The notes under the pieces: model-generated
The model's input: the letters and a program-made list of their open reading frames with translations, nothing else
Told to the model about the DNA's origin: nothing
The model's database searches: none
Made by a program: the position numbers and the translations under genes
Part shown: piece after piece, positions 1 through 7,737 of the stretch
How the letters are laid out: each line of letters starts with the position of its first letter
Position numbering within the stretch: position 1 is the first letter of the stretch
Origin: Streptomyces sp. R44
GTDB lineage: Bacteria > Actinomycetota > Actinomycetes > Streptomycetales > Streptomycetaceae
Length of the DNA stretch: 64,000 bases
NCBI RefSeq assembly: GCF_041053105.1
Contig: NZ_CP163444.1
Span: forward strand, 3,906,001 to 3,970,000
Direction of reading: 5' to 3'

Positions 1-983
1 ATGAACTCCCGCGTGCCCTTCAGGTTGCCCTCGCCCTTCTTCGACGTCGTCACCAGGAACGAGGTGTTCCCCGCCTTCCCGTGGTCCAGGCTCCACAGCA
101 GGTCGCCCCGCCTGCGCAGCGCGGCGTCCCCGTGGAACAGGTCCCCGGTGGTGACGTCCTCCGCCGCCTTGTAGTACGCCGAGAAGCCCGCACCGGCCGC
201 GAACCGGTCCGGGTGGTGGAGGGCGATCTTCAGCGCGCAGTAACCACCCGTCGAGTTCCCCATGAAGCCCCAGTTCCGCGCCTTCGTCCCCACCCGGTAC
301 GTCTCCGAGACCGCCTTCGGCAGGTCCTCGGCGAAGAAGGTCTCCACCCGCGGGCCCCCGGGGATGTCCACGCACTCGGTGTCCCGCGGCGGCGCCACCG
401 TCGGACGCAGCATCACCAGGATCATCGGCTGCATCCGCCCCTCCTTCGCCTGGAGGTACGCCGTCCGGGGGTACTTGAGGCCCTTGATCAGGTTCTCCGC
501 CGTGCCCGGGTAGCCCGTGAGCACCACGGCCGCCGGGAACGTCCGCTTCGCGTACTTCTCCTGGAAGTACTCCGGCGGCAGGTACACGTAGGCCTGCGAG
601 GCGATCCCCGACCGCTCCCCCTCCACCACGACCTTCTGGATCTGTCCGCCGACCGAGGGACGGCCGCCGCCGGGCACGTCGACCGCCTGCGTCCCCACCA
701 CCCGTACGTCCTTCGAACCGGCCGCGTGGTCGACGACCACCCCCATCTCCTGCTCCTGCCCGAACAGGTCGGCCCACGAGCCGTAGAAGAGGAACGAACG
801 ATTCGCCGCGAGGCCCACCGCCGCGAACAGCGCCACCTGGGTCACGAGCAGCAGCCCCACCCGGCCCACGACCGGCCGCCAGCCGCGCCGCGCGAGCCGC
901 GGCCACAGCCAGACGGTGGCCAGGAACAGCACCACGGCCAGCACCACGGCCGACACGAGGACTTTGTCGCTGGTGAGACCCAT
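1..983 (-). CDS. Membrane-anchored alpha/beta-hydrolase-fold esterase, C-terminus cut by window edge
   Basis: The reading frame starts with ATG at 983 and runs off the left edge after about 327 codons. The N-terminus has two hydrophobic segments (about residues 8-27 and 40-60), so the enzyme domain is probably tethered outside the membrane. The body has esterase D-like features, including a nucleophile elbow G-N-S-T-G around residue 240 within GFMGNSTGGYCALK and a preceding conserved region on tyrosine-rich loops. The family (COG0627-type putative esterases) contains acyl-ester hydrolases and mycolyltransferase-like proteins; the substrate is unknown. It is divergent from the lysyltransferase-like gene at 1149, with a shared 165 bp promoter region. 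The catalytic Asp/His part lies outside the window. Confidence 0.85.
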   Translation of the reverse strand, partial: MGLTSDKVLVSAVVLAVVLFLATVWLWPRLARRGWRPVVGRVGLLLVTQVALFAAVGLAANRSFLFYGSWADLFGQEQEMGVVVDHAAGSKDVRVVGTQAVDVPGGGRPSVGGQIQKVVVEGERSGIASQAYVYLPPEYFQEKYAKRTFPAAVVLTGYPGTAENLIKGLKYPRTAYLQAKEGRMQPMILVMLRPTVAPPRDTECVDIPGGPRVETFFAEDLPKAVSETYRVGTKARNWGFMGNSTGGYCALKIALHHPDRFAAGAGFSAYYKAAEDVTTGDLFHGDAALRRRGDLLWSLDHGKAGNTSFLVTTSKKGEGNLKGTREF

Positions 984-1148
984 GAGACGACCGAGCCTTC
1001 TTTCCGAGATTTTCCTGTGGACGAATGAACCCGACCCCGCGCGCCTTCGTCATAGAAGGCGCACCGGCCGGAACGGCCCGCCGAACGCGCCGCAGGGCCC
1101 GACCGGAGTCAAAGACCCTGCGCAGGACCACGGGAAGTACAGGAAGCC

Positions 1149-2984
1149 ATGTCTGTCACGGTAGATGGGGACAAATCAGGATTGGTTCCGGTTCGGGTCC
1201 GACGGATTCTCCGCGGCCCCCGTCCCGAGAAGGTCCCGGCCCTCGTCGGCACGGCCTGCACCCTCATCGGCCTCATCGACATCGCCGCCGGGGTCTTCCC
1301 CCGCTTCCGCGCCAGTCGCATGCACGCCGTCGCCGAAGTCCTCCCGGGCACCCTCGGCCCCCTCTCCGCCGCCCTCTCCCTGAGCGTCGGCGTCCTCCTC
1401 CTGCTCCTCGCCCACGGCCTCAAGAGGAACAAGCGCCGCGCCTGGCGCGCCGCCGTGGTCCTCCTCCCCCTCGGCGCCGCCGCCCAGTTCGTCTGGCGTC
1501 ACTCCGTCCTCGGCGCCCTCCTCTCCCTCGTCCTCCTCACCCTCCTCGTACGTCACCGGGACGAGTTCGCCGCCCTCCCCGACCCCCGCAGCCGCTGGCG
1601 GGCCCTCGCCAACTTCGTCGTCATGGGCGCCGGATCCATCGCCCTCGGCCTCGTCATCGTCAGCGCCCACCCCCGCCGCGTCGTCGGCAGCCCCAGCCTC
1701 GCCGACCGACTCGAGCACGTCCTGTACGGACTCCTCGGCATCGAAGGCCCCGTCGCCTACACCAAGGGCGTCGACTGGACCGTCGGCTACTCCCTCGGCG
1801 CCCTCGGCATGCTGACCGCGCTCACCACCATCTACCTGGCCTTCCGCCCCGAGCACCCCGCCGCCCGCCTCACCGACGACGACGAGACCCGGCTCCGCAC
1901 CCTGCTCGACCAGCACGGCGGCCGCGACTCCCTCGGCCACTTCGCACTCCGCCGCGACAAGGGCGTCGTCTTCTCCCCCAGCGGCAAGGCCGCCGTCTGC
2001 TACCGCGTCGTCTCCGGCGTCATGCTCGCCAGCGGCGACCCCATCGGCGACGTCGAAGCCTGGCCCGGCGCCATCGAACGCTTCATGGACGAGGCCAAGG
2101 CCCACTCCTGGACCCCCGCCGTCATGGGCTGCTCCGAGACCGGCGGCCAGGTCTGGACCCGCGAGACCGGCCTCGACGCCCTCGAACTCGGCGACGAGGC
2201 GGTGGTCGACGTCGCGGATTTCTCCCTCTCCGGCCGGGCCATGCGCAACGTCCGCCAGATGGTCAAACGCATCGAACGCAACGGCTACACCACCCAGGTC
2301 CGCCGGGTCCGTGACCTCGACGACGAAGAACTCGAACGCGTCCGCCGCGCCGCCGCCGACTGGCGCGGCACCGACACCGAACGCGGCTTCTCCATGGCCC
2401 TCGGCCGCATCGGCGCCCCCGGCGACGGCGACGCCGTCATAGCGACCGCCCACAAGGACGACGACGCCTCGCCCTACGGCGACCTCAAGGCGGTCATCCA
2501 CTTCGTGCCCTGGGGCCCCGACGGCATGTCCCTCGAACTCATGCGCCGCGACCGCTCCGCCGACCCCGGCATGAACGAGCTCCTCATCGTCGCCGCCCTC
2601 CAGGCCTCCCCCGACCTCGGCATCACGCGCGTGTCCCTCAACTTCGCCATGTTCCGCGCCGCCCTCGCCCGCGGCGAGAAGATCGGCGCAGGGCCCGTCC
2701 TGCGGATCTGGCGCGGCCTCCTCGTCTTCCTCTCCCGCTGGTTCCAGATCGAGTCGCTCTACAAGTTCAACGCCAAGTTCCGGCCACGCTGGGAACCCCG
2801 CTTCGTCGTCTACCGCAAGAGCCGCGACCTGCCCCGCATCGGCTTCGCCGCCATGCAGGCCGAAGGCTTCGTGAACGTCTCCCTGCCCCGGCCCTTCTCC
2901 CGCAGGCGCCCCGCGCCGGCCCCCCGCCCCTGCGCCCACATCGTCCCCGCCCAGACGGCCGACCGTGAGGTCCGCGCGGCCTGA
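1149..2984 (+). CDS. Phosphatidylglycerol lysyltransferase-like membrane protein (MprF/LysX family, DUF2156)
   Basis: This 611-residue protein has about five to six N-terminal hydrophobic helices (residues ~30-235) followed by a cytoplasmic DUF2156/LPG-synthase C-terminal domain (residues ~260-585). The C-terminal domain is the double-GNAT fold that, in MprF and LysX, moves an aminoacyl group from aminoacyl-tRNA to phosphatidylglycerol and lowers membrane negative charge. Motifs of the family are visible, such as SLSGRAMRNVRQMVKR, where a basic helix follows the domain junction, and SLYKFNAKFRPRWEPR near the C-terminus. There is no fused lysyl-tRNA synthetase, unlike mycobacterial LysX. Start is ATG 1149 with AGGAAG just upstream. 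The last ~30 residues are Pro/Ala-rich. The stop lies only 28 nt before folP, but folP seems to have its own promoter. Confidence 0.85.
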   Translation: MSVTVDGDKSGLVPVRVRRILRGPRPEKVPALVGTACTLIGLIDIAAGVFPRFRASRMHAVAEVLPGTLGPLSAALSLSVGVLLLLLAHGLKRNKRRAWRAAVVLLPLGAAAQFVWRHSVLGALLSLVLLTLLVRHRDEFAALPDPRSRWRALANFVVMGAGSIALGLVIVSAHPRRVVGSPSLADRLEHVLYGLLGIEGPVAYTKGVDWTVGYSLGALGMLTALTTIYLAFRPEHPAARLTDDDETRLRTLLDQHGGRDSLGHFALRRDKGVVFSPSGKAAVCYRVVSGVMLASGDPIGDVEAWPGAIERFMDEAKAHSWTPAVMGCSETGGQVWTRETGLDALELGDEAVVDVADFSLSGRAMRNVRQMVKRIERNGYTTQVRRVRDLDDEELERVRRAAADWRGTDTERGFSMALGRIGAPGDGDAVIATAHKDDDASPYGDLKAVIHFVPWGPDGMSLELMRRDRSADPGMNELLIVAALQASPDLGITRVSLNFAMFRAALARGEKIGAGPVLRIWRGLLVFLSRWFQIESLYKFNAKFRPRWEPRFVVYRKSRDLPRIGFAAMQAEGFVNVSLPRPFSRRRPAPAPRPCAHIVPAQTADREVRAA

Positions 2985-3000
2985 TATCGCCCCTGGGCCC

Positions 3001-3013
3001 TACGCTGGACACA
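3001..3013 (+). promoter_or_regulatory. -10 element of a leaderless folP transcript
   Basis: TACGCT (3001-3006) is followed by exactly six bases and then the folP ATG at 3013. No Shine-Dalgarno sequence precedes the ATG. This fits transcription starting at or next to the start codon. A convincing -35 hexamer is not seen. The same arrangement recurs at other genes in this window. Confidence 0.55.
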
Positions 3014-3873
3014 TGAGTACGACGATCGACCGGGGCACGGCCCAGGGCCTGCCGGAGTGGGACCGCTGCGCGGTCATGGGCGTGATCAACGTGACCCCCG
3101 ACTCCTTCTCCGACGGCGGCCGCTGGTTCGACACCACGGCCGCCGTCAAACACGGCCTCGACCTGGTCGCCGAGGGCGCCGACCTCGTCGACGTCGGCGG
3201 CGAGTCCACCCGCCCCGGCGCCACCCGCGTCGACGAGGACGAAGAGCTCCGCCGCGTCATCCCCGTGGTCCGCGGCCTCGCCGCCGAAGGCGTCACCGTC
3301 TCCGTCGACACCATGCGCGCCGCCGTCGCCGCCCGCGCCGTCGAAGCCGGCGCCGTCCTCGTCAACGACGTCAGCGGCGGCCTCGCCGACCCCGGCATGG
3401 TCCCCGCCGTCGCCGCCGCCGAAGTCCCCTTCGTCGTCATGCACTGGCGCGGCTTCAGCGAGAACATGAACAGCCTCGCCGTGTACGACGACGTCGTCGG
3501 CGAGGTCGTCGGGGAACTCCGCACCCGCATGGAGGCCGTCGTCGACGGCGGCATCGCCCCCGAACGGATCGTCATCGACCCCGGCCTCGGCTTCGCCAAA
3601 CTCGCCCCGCACGACCTGGCCCTCGTCGCCCACCTCCCCGAACTCCGCGCCCTCGGCCGCCCCCTCCTCGTCGCCGCCTCCCGCAAGCGGTTCCTCGGCC
3701 ACGTCCTCACCCGCGAGGGCGCCACCCCGCCGCCCGCCCGCGAGCGCGACGCCGCCACCGCCGCCGTCTCCGCCATCGCCGCCCACACGGGCGCGTGGGC
3801 CGTCCGCGTCCACGAGGTACGGGCCACCGCCGACGCCGTACGGGTCGCCAGAGCCGTCGAGGGAGCCGCGTGA
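3013..3873 (+). CDS. folP: Dihydropteroate synthase
   Basis: FolP condenses 6-hydroxymethyl-7,8-dihydropterin pyrophosphate with p-aminobenzoate to 7,8-dihydropteroate and is the sulfonamide target. The 286-residue protein has the complete family signature: GVINVTPDSFSDGG (residues 23-36), VDVGGESTRPGA (59-70), the VND turn, the MHWRG loop, IDPGLGFAK and the ASRKRFLG loop that binds sulfate/pyrophosphate. I chose ATG 3013 rather than upstream in-frame codons because it sits six bases after a -10 hexamer and matches the usual N-terminus. The gene opens a co-directional block folP-NTF2-folB-folK-DUF3180, and its stop overlaps the next start (GTGA). Length is normal for the family. Confidence 0.97.
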   Translation: MSTTIDRGTAQGLPEWDRCAVMGVINVTPDSFSDGGRWFDTTAAVKHGLDLVAEGADLVDVGGESTRPGATRVDEDEELRRVIPVVRGLAAEGVTVSVDTMRAAVAARAVEAGAVLVNDVSGGLADPGMVPAVAAAEVPFVVMHWRGFSENMNSLAVYDDVVGEVVGELRTRMEAVVDGGIAPERIVIDPGLGFAKLAPHDLALVAHLPELRALGRPLLVAASRKRFLGHVLTREGATPPPARERDAATAAVSAIAAHTGAWAVRVHEVRATADAVRVARAVEGAA

Positions 3874-4358
3874 GCCGCACGGACCGCGGCACCGACGAGG
3901 CAGCCGTCGAAGCCGCCAACACCGCCTTCTACGGGGCCATGGAGACCGGCGACTTCGAGAGCCTCTCCGGACTCTGGCTCGACGACGGAGCCACCCCCAT
4001 CACCTGCGTCCACCCCGGCTGGCCCGTCCTCACCGGCCGCGGCGAGGTGCTCCGCTCGTACGCCCTGATCATGGCGAACACCGACTACATCCAGTTCTTC
4101 CTCACCGACCTGCGGATCTCCCTCGCCGGCGACACCGCCCTCGTCACCTGCACCGAGAACATCCTCAGCGGCGGACCCGCCGAGGACGGCGCCGAGCTCG
4201 GCCCCCTCGTGGGCCAGCTCGTCGTCGCCACCAATGTGTTCCGCCGCACACCCGCGGGCTGGCGGATCTGGTCCCACCACGCCTCCCCCGTCCTGGGAGA
4301 CACCGAGGAAACGGGCGGTCCCGAGGACGGCCCCGAGGCTTCGAATCCACCCGTCTGA
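3870..4358 (+). CDS. NTF2-like (SnoaL-type) small protein of the folate operon
   Basis: This 162-residue protein starts at GTG 3870, overlapping the folP stop by four bases, so the two are translationally coupled. The sequence has the cone-shaped NTF2 fold pattern: helix AANTAFYGAMETGDFES, then WLDDGATPITCVHPGWPVLTG, then alternating strands ending in NVFRRTPAGWRIWSHHASP. NTF2-like proteins are small ligand-binding or enzymatic scaffolds; no catalytic role can be assigned. The gene is embedded between folP and folB, which suggests a folate-linked or housekeeping role, but this is inference. The C-terminal ~20 residues are acidic and Pro/Gly-rich and look disordered. Confidence 0.85.
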   Translation: MSRTDRGTDEAAVEAANTAFYGAMETGDFESLSGLWLDDGATPITCVHPGWPVLTGRGEVLRSYALIMANTDYIQFFLTDLRISLAGDTALVTCTENILSGGPAEDGAELGPLVGQLVVATNVFRRTPAGWRIWSHHASPVLGDTEETGGPEDGPEASNPPV

Positions 4359-4479
4359 CCCGCCCCCGGCCCCCCAAGGGCAAGCGCTGTCGGTCCCCGC
4401 AGGTAGATTCGAAGTGGACACCCGGCCGTCCGCACCCGGCTGCGTGGCCACCCGAACTACGACAGCAGGAGTGATTCGC

Positions 4480-4839
4480 GTGGATCGTGTCGCGCTGCGC
4501 GGCCTCAAGGCCCGGGGCCACCACGGCGTCTTCCCCAAGGAGCGCGAGGAGGGTCAGACCTTCATCGTGGACCTGGTCCTCGGCCTGGACACCCGCCCGG
4601 CGGCCGCCGAGGACGACCTCACGAAGACCGTGCACTACGGCATCGTCGCCGAAGAGGTCGTCGACGTCGTCCAGGGCGAGCCCGTCGACCTCATCGAAAC
4701 CCTCGCCGAGCGCATCGCCCAGCAGTGCCTCAGCCACGCCGGGGTACAAGAGGTGGAGGTCGTCGTCCACAAGCCGGACGCGCCCATCACCGTGCCGTTC
4801 GACGACGTGACCATCACGATCACCCGGAGCCGACGATGA
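4480..4839 (+). CDS. folB: Dihydroneopterin aldolase
   Basis: FolB cleaves 7,8-dihydroneopterin to 6-hydroxymethyl-7,8-dihydropterin and glycolaldehyde. The 119-residue protein has the GHHGVFPKEREEGQ segment with the conserved Glu22 and the VHKPDAPI segment with Lys98, both corresponding to the family's active-site residues. Start GTG 4480 is preceded by AGGAG at 4467-4471 with 8 nt spacing; an in-frame GTG at 4471 overlaps that ribosome binding site and is less likely. The 120 bp between the NTF2-like gene and folB is the only real gap in the block. The stop overlaps the folK ATG (ATGA). Confidence 0.95.
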   Translation: MDRVALRGLKARGHHGVFPKEREEGQTFIVDLVLGLDTRPAAAEDDLTKTVHYGIVAEEVVDVVQGEPVDLIETLAERIAQQCLSHAGVQEVEVVVHKPDAPITVPFDDVTITITRSRR

Positions 4840-5435
4840 AGCCGACGCAGAGCGACCCCACCGTCCAGCCCGTGCCGGCCTCCGTCGTCGAGACCGTCGA
4901 CGCCGCCGACACCACCCTCTCCAACCCCCGCTGGGCCGTCCTCGCCCTCGGCGCCAACCTCGGCAACCGCCTGGAGACCCTCCAGGGCGCCGTCGACGCC
5001 CTGGGCGACACCCCCGGCCTCCGGGTCAAAGCCGTCTCCCCCGTCTACGAGACGGCCCCCTGGGGCGTCGAGCCCGGCACCCAGCCCTCGTACCTCAACG
5101 CCGTCGCCCTCGTGAAGACGACGCTGCCGCCCTCCTCCCTCCTGGAGCGGGCCCACGCCGTCGAGGAGGCCTTCCACCGCGTCCGCGAGGAGCGCTGGGG
5201 CGCCCGCACCATCGACGTCGACATCGTCGCCTACGCGGACGTGATCTCCGAGGACCCCGTCCTCACCCTCCCCCACCCCCGCGCCCACCAGCGCGCCTTC
5301 GTCCTCGCCCCCTGGCACGACGTGGACCCCGAAGCACAGCTCCCCGGCCACGGCCCCGTGGCCGACCTCCTCGCCGTCCTCGGCCACGAAGGCGTCACTC
5401 CCCGTGCCGACCTGGAACTCCGTCTCCCGGAGTAG
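4836..5435 (+). CDS. folK: 2-amino-4-hydroxy-6-hydroxymethyldihydropteridine pyrophosphokinase
   Basis: FolK transfers pyrophosphate from ATP to 6-hydroxymethyl-7,8-dihydropterin, making the FolP substrate. The 199-residue protein has an N-terminal extension of ~30 residues, then the HPPK core: LALGANLGNRLETLQ, SPVYETAPWG, FHRVREERWGARTIDVDI with the two metal-binding aspartates, and LPHPRAHQRAFVLAPW. ATG 4836 overlaps the folB stop by four bases, so folB and folK are coupled. The 30-residue Asp/Thr-rich N-terminal tail is not part of the usual fold. Confidence 0.96.
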   Translation: MKPTQSDPTVQPVPASVVETVDAADTTLSNPRWAVLALGANLGNRLETLQGAVDALGDTPGLRVKAVSPVYETAPWGVEPGTQPSYLNAVALVKTTLPPSSLLERAHAVEEAFHRVREERWGARTIDVDIVAYADVISEDPVLTLPHPRAHQRAFVLAPWHDVDPEAQLPGHGPVADLLAVLGHEGVTPRADLELRLPE

Positions 5436-5484
5436 TCGTTACGCTCGTGCCAGACCGCCCCAGCGACGACACGAAGGACATCCG

Positions 5485-5970
5485 GTGAAACAACTGCGGC
5501 TGAAGGTGCTCACCGGACTGTTCCTCGTGGCCGGCATCCTCTCCTGGGGAGCCGCCCGGCTCTGGGACGCGGTCGGCACCCTCCCCAGCGTGCCGATCGC
5601 CGCACCCATCGTCCTCGCCGTGATCGCCGTGGTCCTCACCGCGACCGCCCTCTCGATCCGCGCCCGCCTCAAGGCCCAGCGCGAGCGCCGCCCCGGCGCC
5701 AAGGGCGTCGAACCCCTGATGGCGGCCCGCGCGGTGGTCTTCGGCCAGGCGAGCGCCCTGGTCGCCGCCCTCGTCGCCGGCATGTACGGCGGCACGGGCG
5801 TCTTCCTCCTGGGCTCCCTCGACGTCCCCGCCCGCCGCGACCAGGCCCTCTACGCGGCCTTCTCGGTCGCGGCGGGCATCGCCGTCATCGCCGCCGCCCT
5901 CTTCCTGGAGCGCGTCTGCAAGCTCCCGGAGGACGACGACAACGACAAGGGCCGCGCTCCGACCGCCTGA
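5485..5970 (+). CDS. DUF3180 family integral membrane protein
   Basis: This 161-residue protein starts at GTG 5485 with GAAGGA at 5473-5478. A TACGCT hexamer at 5440-5445 could drive an internal promoter with a short leader. It has four predicted membrane helices (about residues 5-25, 35-55, 80-100 and 115-140), separated by a basic loop LKAQRERRPGAKG. DUF3180 proteins follow folK in many actinobacteria, including Mycobacterium, but have no established function. The C-terminus is charged (EDDDNDKG). It is the last gene of the folP block and converges on the endonuclease-like gene at 5974 with only three bases between stop codons. Confidence 0.85.
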   Translation: MKQLRLKVLTGLFLVAGILSWGAARLWDAVGTLPSVPIAAPIVLAVIAVVLTATALSIRARLKAQRERRPGAKGVEPLMAARAVVFGQASALVAALVAGMYGGTGVFLLGSLDVPARRDQALYAAFSVAAGIAVIAAALFLERVCKLPEDDDNDKGRAPTA

Positions 5971-5973
5971 CCC

Positions 5974-6963
5974 TCACCAGGGCTCCCGCACGAGGTGCCC
6001 GTTCACCAGGAAGGTGGGGTACGGGGCCAGCCGGTAGCTGTAGAAGGTGAAGGGCTTGGCACCCAGGGCGGTACGGGGGCGGACCTCGTGGACCTTGATC
6101 CAGGTGGATTCCGGGGGGCTGATCCGGTGGTGCTCGGGGACGAAGGTGCCACGGCCTGCCCAACGGTCCGACACACAGAGTCGCGAGGCTCCCGCACTTG
6201 CCGGGGTGAACCGGGCCCCGATGACGGGAGCGAGCTCGGCCAGGAAGGGAACGTTGGCGCTCGTCATCACGCGCCCGCGCCATTGCCTGCTGCGGTAGCC
6301 GTCACCTTCGATGTATCCGTCGAGGAACCCTTCGACGGTATCGATGTCCCGCAGCACCACGCGCGGAAATCGCTGCCGCATGTGGTGTGGATCCCCGCCC
6401 ACGTAGTGCCGCATCGCATCGGACAGGTACGAGGAGACCACCCGGACCCTGAAACCCGGCAGGTCGCGCTTCAGATAGCCGGAGGGGCGGCTCACCGCTT
6501 CCAGGCGGGCGGGCAGACCCGTACAGGCGGTCAACGCGGTCGCGTACCGGGAGGCGAAGTCCTCCTCGTTCACGACCAGCGAGACATAGTTCTTGCCGAC
6601 CGTGCCGTCGGCGCACGTGGCCCCGACGAAGTAGCCGAACTCGTATCCCGGCTTGATCGTCAGCCGTTCCCGGCACAGCTTCTTCGCGTGCGTCCAGGCG
6701 ATCGCCGCCCCCGCAGCGTCCGCCGCCGGCGCCCAGCCGTCCGTAGTGAGCAGGAGCAGGTCCGGGCCGGCGGTGAAGGTCATGTGGTCCGTGACCACGT
6801 CGACGGCCTGCCGCCCCTTCACCGCCGTCACGTCCACGACCGTGGTCTGCACCGTCCGGTCGCCGTCCAGCGTCCACATCGCGCTGCCCGGAGCCACGTT
6901 CTTGGCCTGCACGCAACCGTCCACCAGGTTGACCAGCATCTTGCTGGTCGGTCCGTACCCCAT
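5974..6963 (-). CDS. Free-standing Hint (intein-like) / LAGLIDADG homing endonuclease-like protein
   Basis: This 329-residue protein looks like an intein without a host protein. Residues ~17-90 resemble the N-terminal Hint half: Cys17 after VDG, the block-B-like VVTDHMTF, and LLTTDGW. Residues ~105-280 are a double-motif LAGLIDADG domain: motif 1 FGYFVGATCADG (109-120) and motif 2 FLDGYIEGDG (213-222), each with its catalytic-position Asp (119 and 221). The end, YPTFLVNGHLVREPW, resembles intein blocks F/G, but the terminal His-Asn needed for splicing is replaced by Glu-Pro-Trp and no C-extein follows. DNA cleavage may therefore be possible while protein splicing looks dead. Start ATG 6963 follows AAGGGGGCGGT. 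The gene sits between the folE and DUF3180 3' ends. Confidence 0.8.
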   Translation of the reverse strand: MGYGPTSKMLVNLVDGCVQAKNVAPGSAMWTLDGDRTVQTTVVDVTAVKGRQAVDVVTDHMTFTAGPDLLLLTTDGWAPAADAAGAAIAWTHAKKLCRERLTIKPGYEFGYFVGATCADGTVGKNYVSLVVNEEDFASRYATALTACTGLPARLEAVSRPSGYLKRDLPGFRVRVVSSYLSDAMRHYVGGDPHHMRQRFPRVVLRDIDTVEGFLDGYIEGDGYRSRQWRGRVMTSANVPFLAELAPVIGARFTPASAGASRLCVSDRWAGRGTFVPEHHRISPPESTWIKVHEVRPRTALGAKPFTFYSYRLAPYPTFLVNGHLVREPW

Positions 6964-6970
6964 ACCGCCC

Positions 6971-7002
6971 CCTTGATCAGCGATGAACTCCGCTGATCAA
7001 GG
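6971..7002 (-). promoter_or_regulatory. Perfect 12-bp inverted repeat covering the ribosome binding site of the endonuclease-like gene
   Basis: CCTTGATCAGCG (6971-6982) and CGCTGATCAAGG (6991-7002) are exact reverse complements with an 8-bp spacer. Read on the minus strand, the distal arm ends in AAGG, part of the AAGGGGG Shine-Dalgarno of the 6963 start. The structure could fold in mRNA and occlude initiation, serve as a protein operator, or end the folE transcript. There is no U-tract, which argues against a simple terminator. Confidence 0.6.
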
Positions 7003-7032
7003 ACGCTATGGAGCAAGGCGGACAGTCCGCTA

Positions 7033-7638
7033 CTAACGGGCCAATATCAGGGACATAGCCTCAGCACGTGTAGTAGCGTCACGAAGTTGGCCACGTACCG
7101 CCGAGGTGGTCGTCTTCGCGCCCGGCTTGCGGATGCCGCGCAACGACATACACATGTGCTCGGCCTCGATCACGACGATCGCGCCACGGGCCTCAAGGAT
7201 CTTCATCAGCGAATCGGCGATCTGAGTGGTCAGCCGCTCCTGGACCTGCGGGCGCCGCGCGAAGACGTCGACCAGACGCGCCAGCTTCGAGAGTCCAGTG
7301 ATCTTGCCGCTTTCCGCCGGAATGTAGCCCACATGGGCCACGCCATGGAACGGGAGCAAATGATGTTCGCAGAATGAAACGAGTTCAATGTCCTTCACGA
7401 GGACCATTTCGTCGTGACCGAGGTCAAAAGTTGTGGTCAAGACATCCTCGGGCTCCTGGTGCATCCCCGCCAGCAATTCCCTGTATGCACGTGCAACGCG
7501 TGCAGGGGTCTGCTGCAGTCCCTCGCGGTCCGGGTCCTCACCGACCGCGATGAGGAGCTCCCGTACGGCGTTCTCGGCGCGCTTCTCGTCGAACTCGCCG
7601 ATCATGCCCTCGCCGTCCAGCGTCACCGGGTCGGTCAT
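7033..7638 (-). CDS. folE: GTP cyclohydrolase I
   Basis: FolE converts GTP to 7,8-dihydroneopterin triphosphate, the first step of tetrahydrofolate synthesis. The 201-residue protein carries the zinc and active-site motifs [10 protein letters not shown] and [10 protein letters not shown], the VGYIP segment and the C-terminal [13 protein letters not shown] loop. Start ATG 7638 is preceded by GAGG; the upstream in-frame extension lacks family similarity. The gene is separated from ftsH by a 17-bp-stem hairpin (7676-7715), so it may have its own promoter between that hairpin and 7638. It is transcribed toward the folP-folK block, not with it. Confidence 0.96.
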   Translation of the reverse strand: MTDPVTLDGEGMIGEFDEKRAENAVRELLIAVGEDPDREGLQQTPARVARAYRELLAGMHQEPEDVLTTTFDLGHDEMVLVKDIELVSFCEHHLLPFHGVAHVGYIPAESGKITGLSKLARLVDVFARRPQVQERLTTQIADSLMKILEARGAIVVIEAEHMCMSLRGIRKPGAKTTTSAVRGQLRDATTRAEAMSLILAR

Positions 7639-7675
7639 CCTGTCCTCGTTCCGTCTGACTGTGTGCGCGCGAAAG

Positions 7676-7715
7676 AGCCGCGCCCCCACAGGCTAGAACC
7701 TGTGGGGGCGCGGCT
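7676..7715 (-). terminator. Hairpin between ftsH and folE
   Basis: A perfect 17-bp stem (7676-7692 with 7699-7715) with a 6-nt loop lies 22 bp after the ftsH stop codon. On the minus strand it is followed by CTTTC rather than a long U-run. It is best read as the ftsH terminator or as an attenuator that limits read-through into folE. Confidence 0.65.
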
Positions 7716-7737
7716 TCCATTCCGGGGTGCCCGGGCG

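Noticed and set aside
1176..2939. 587-codon open frame on the minus strand opposite the lysyltransferase-like gene
   Set aside because: It mirrors the real gene; its product is Gly/Ala/Glu-rich without any family pattern, as expected for antisense frames in very high-GC DNA.
5974..6963. An intein inside a host protein
   Set aside because: Only 16 residues precede Cys17 and nothing follows the last Hint block; the terminal His-Asn is missing, so there is no spliceable host protein.
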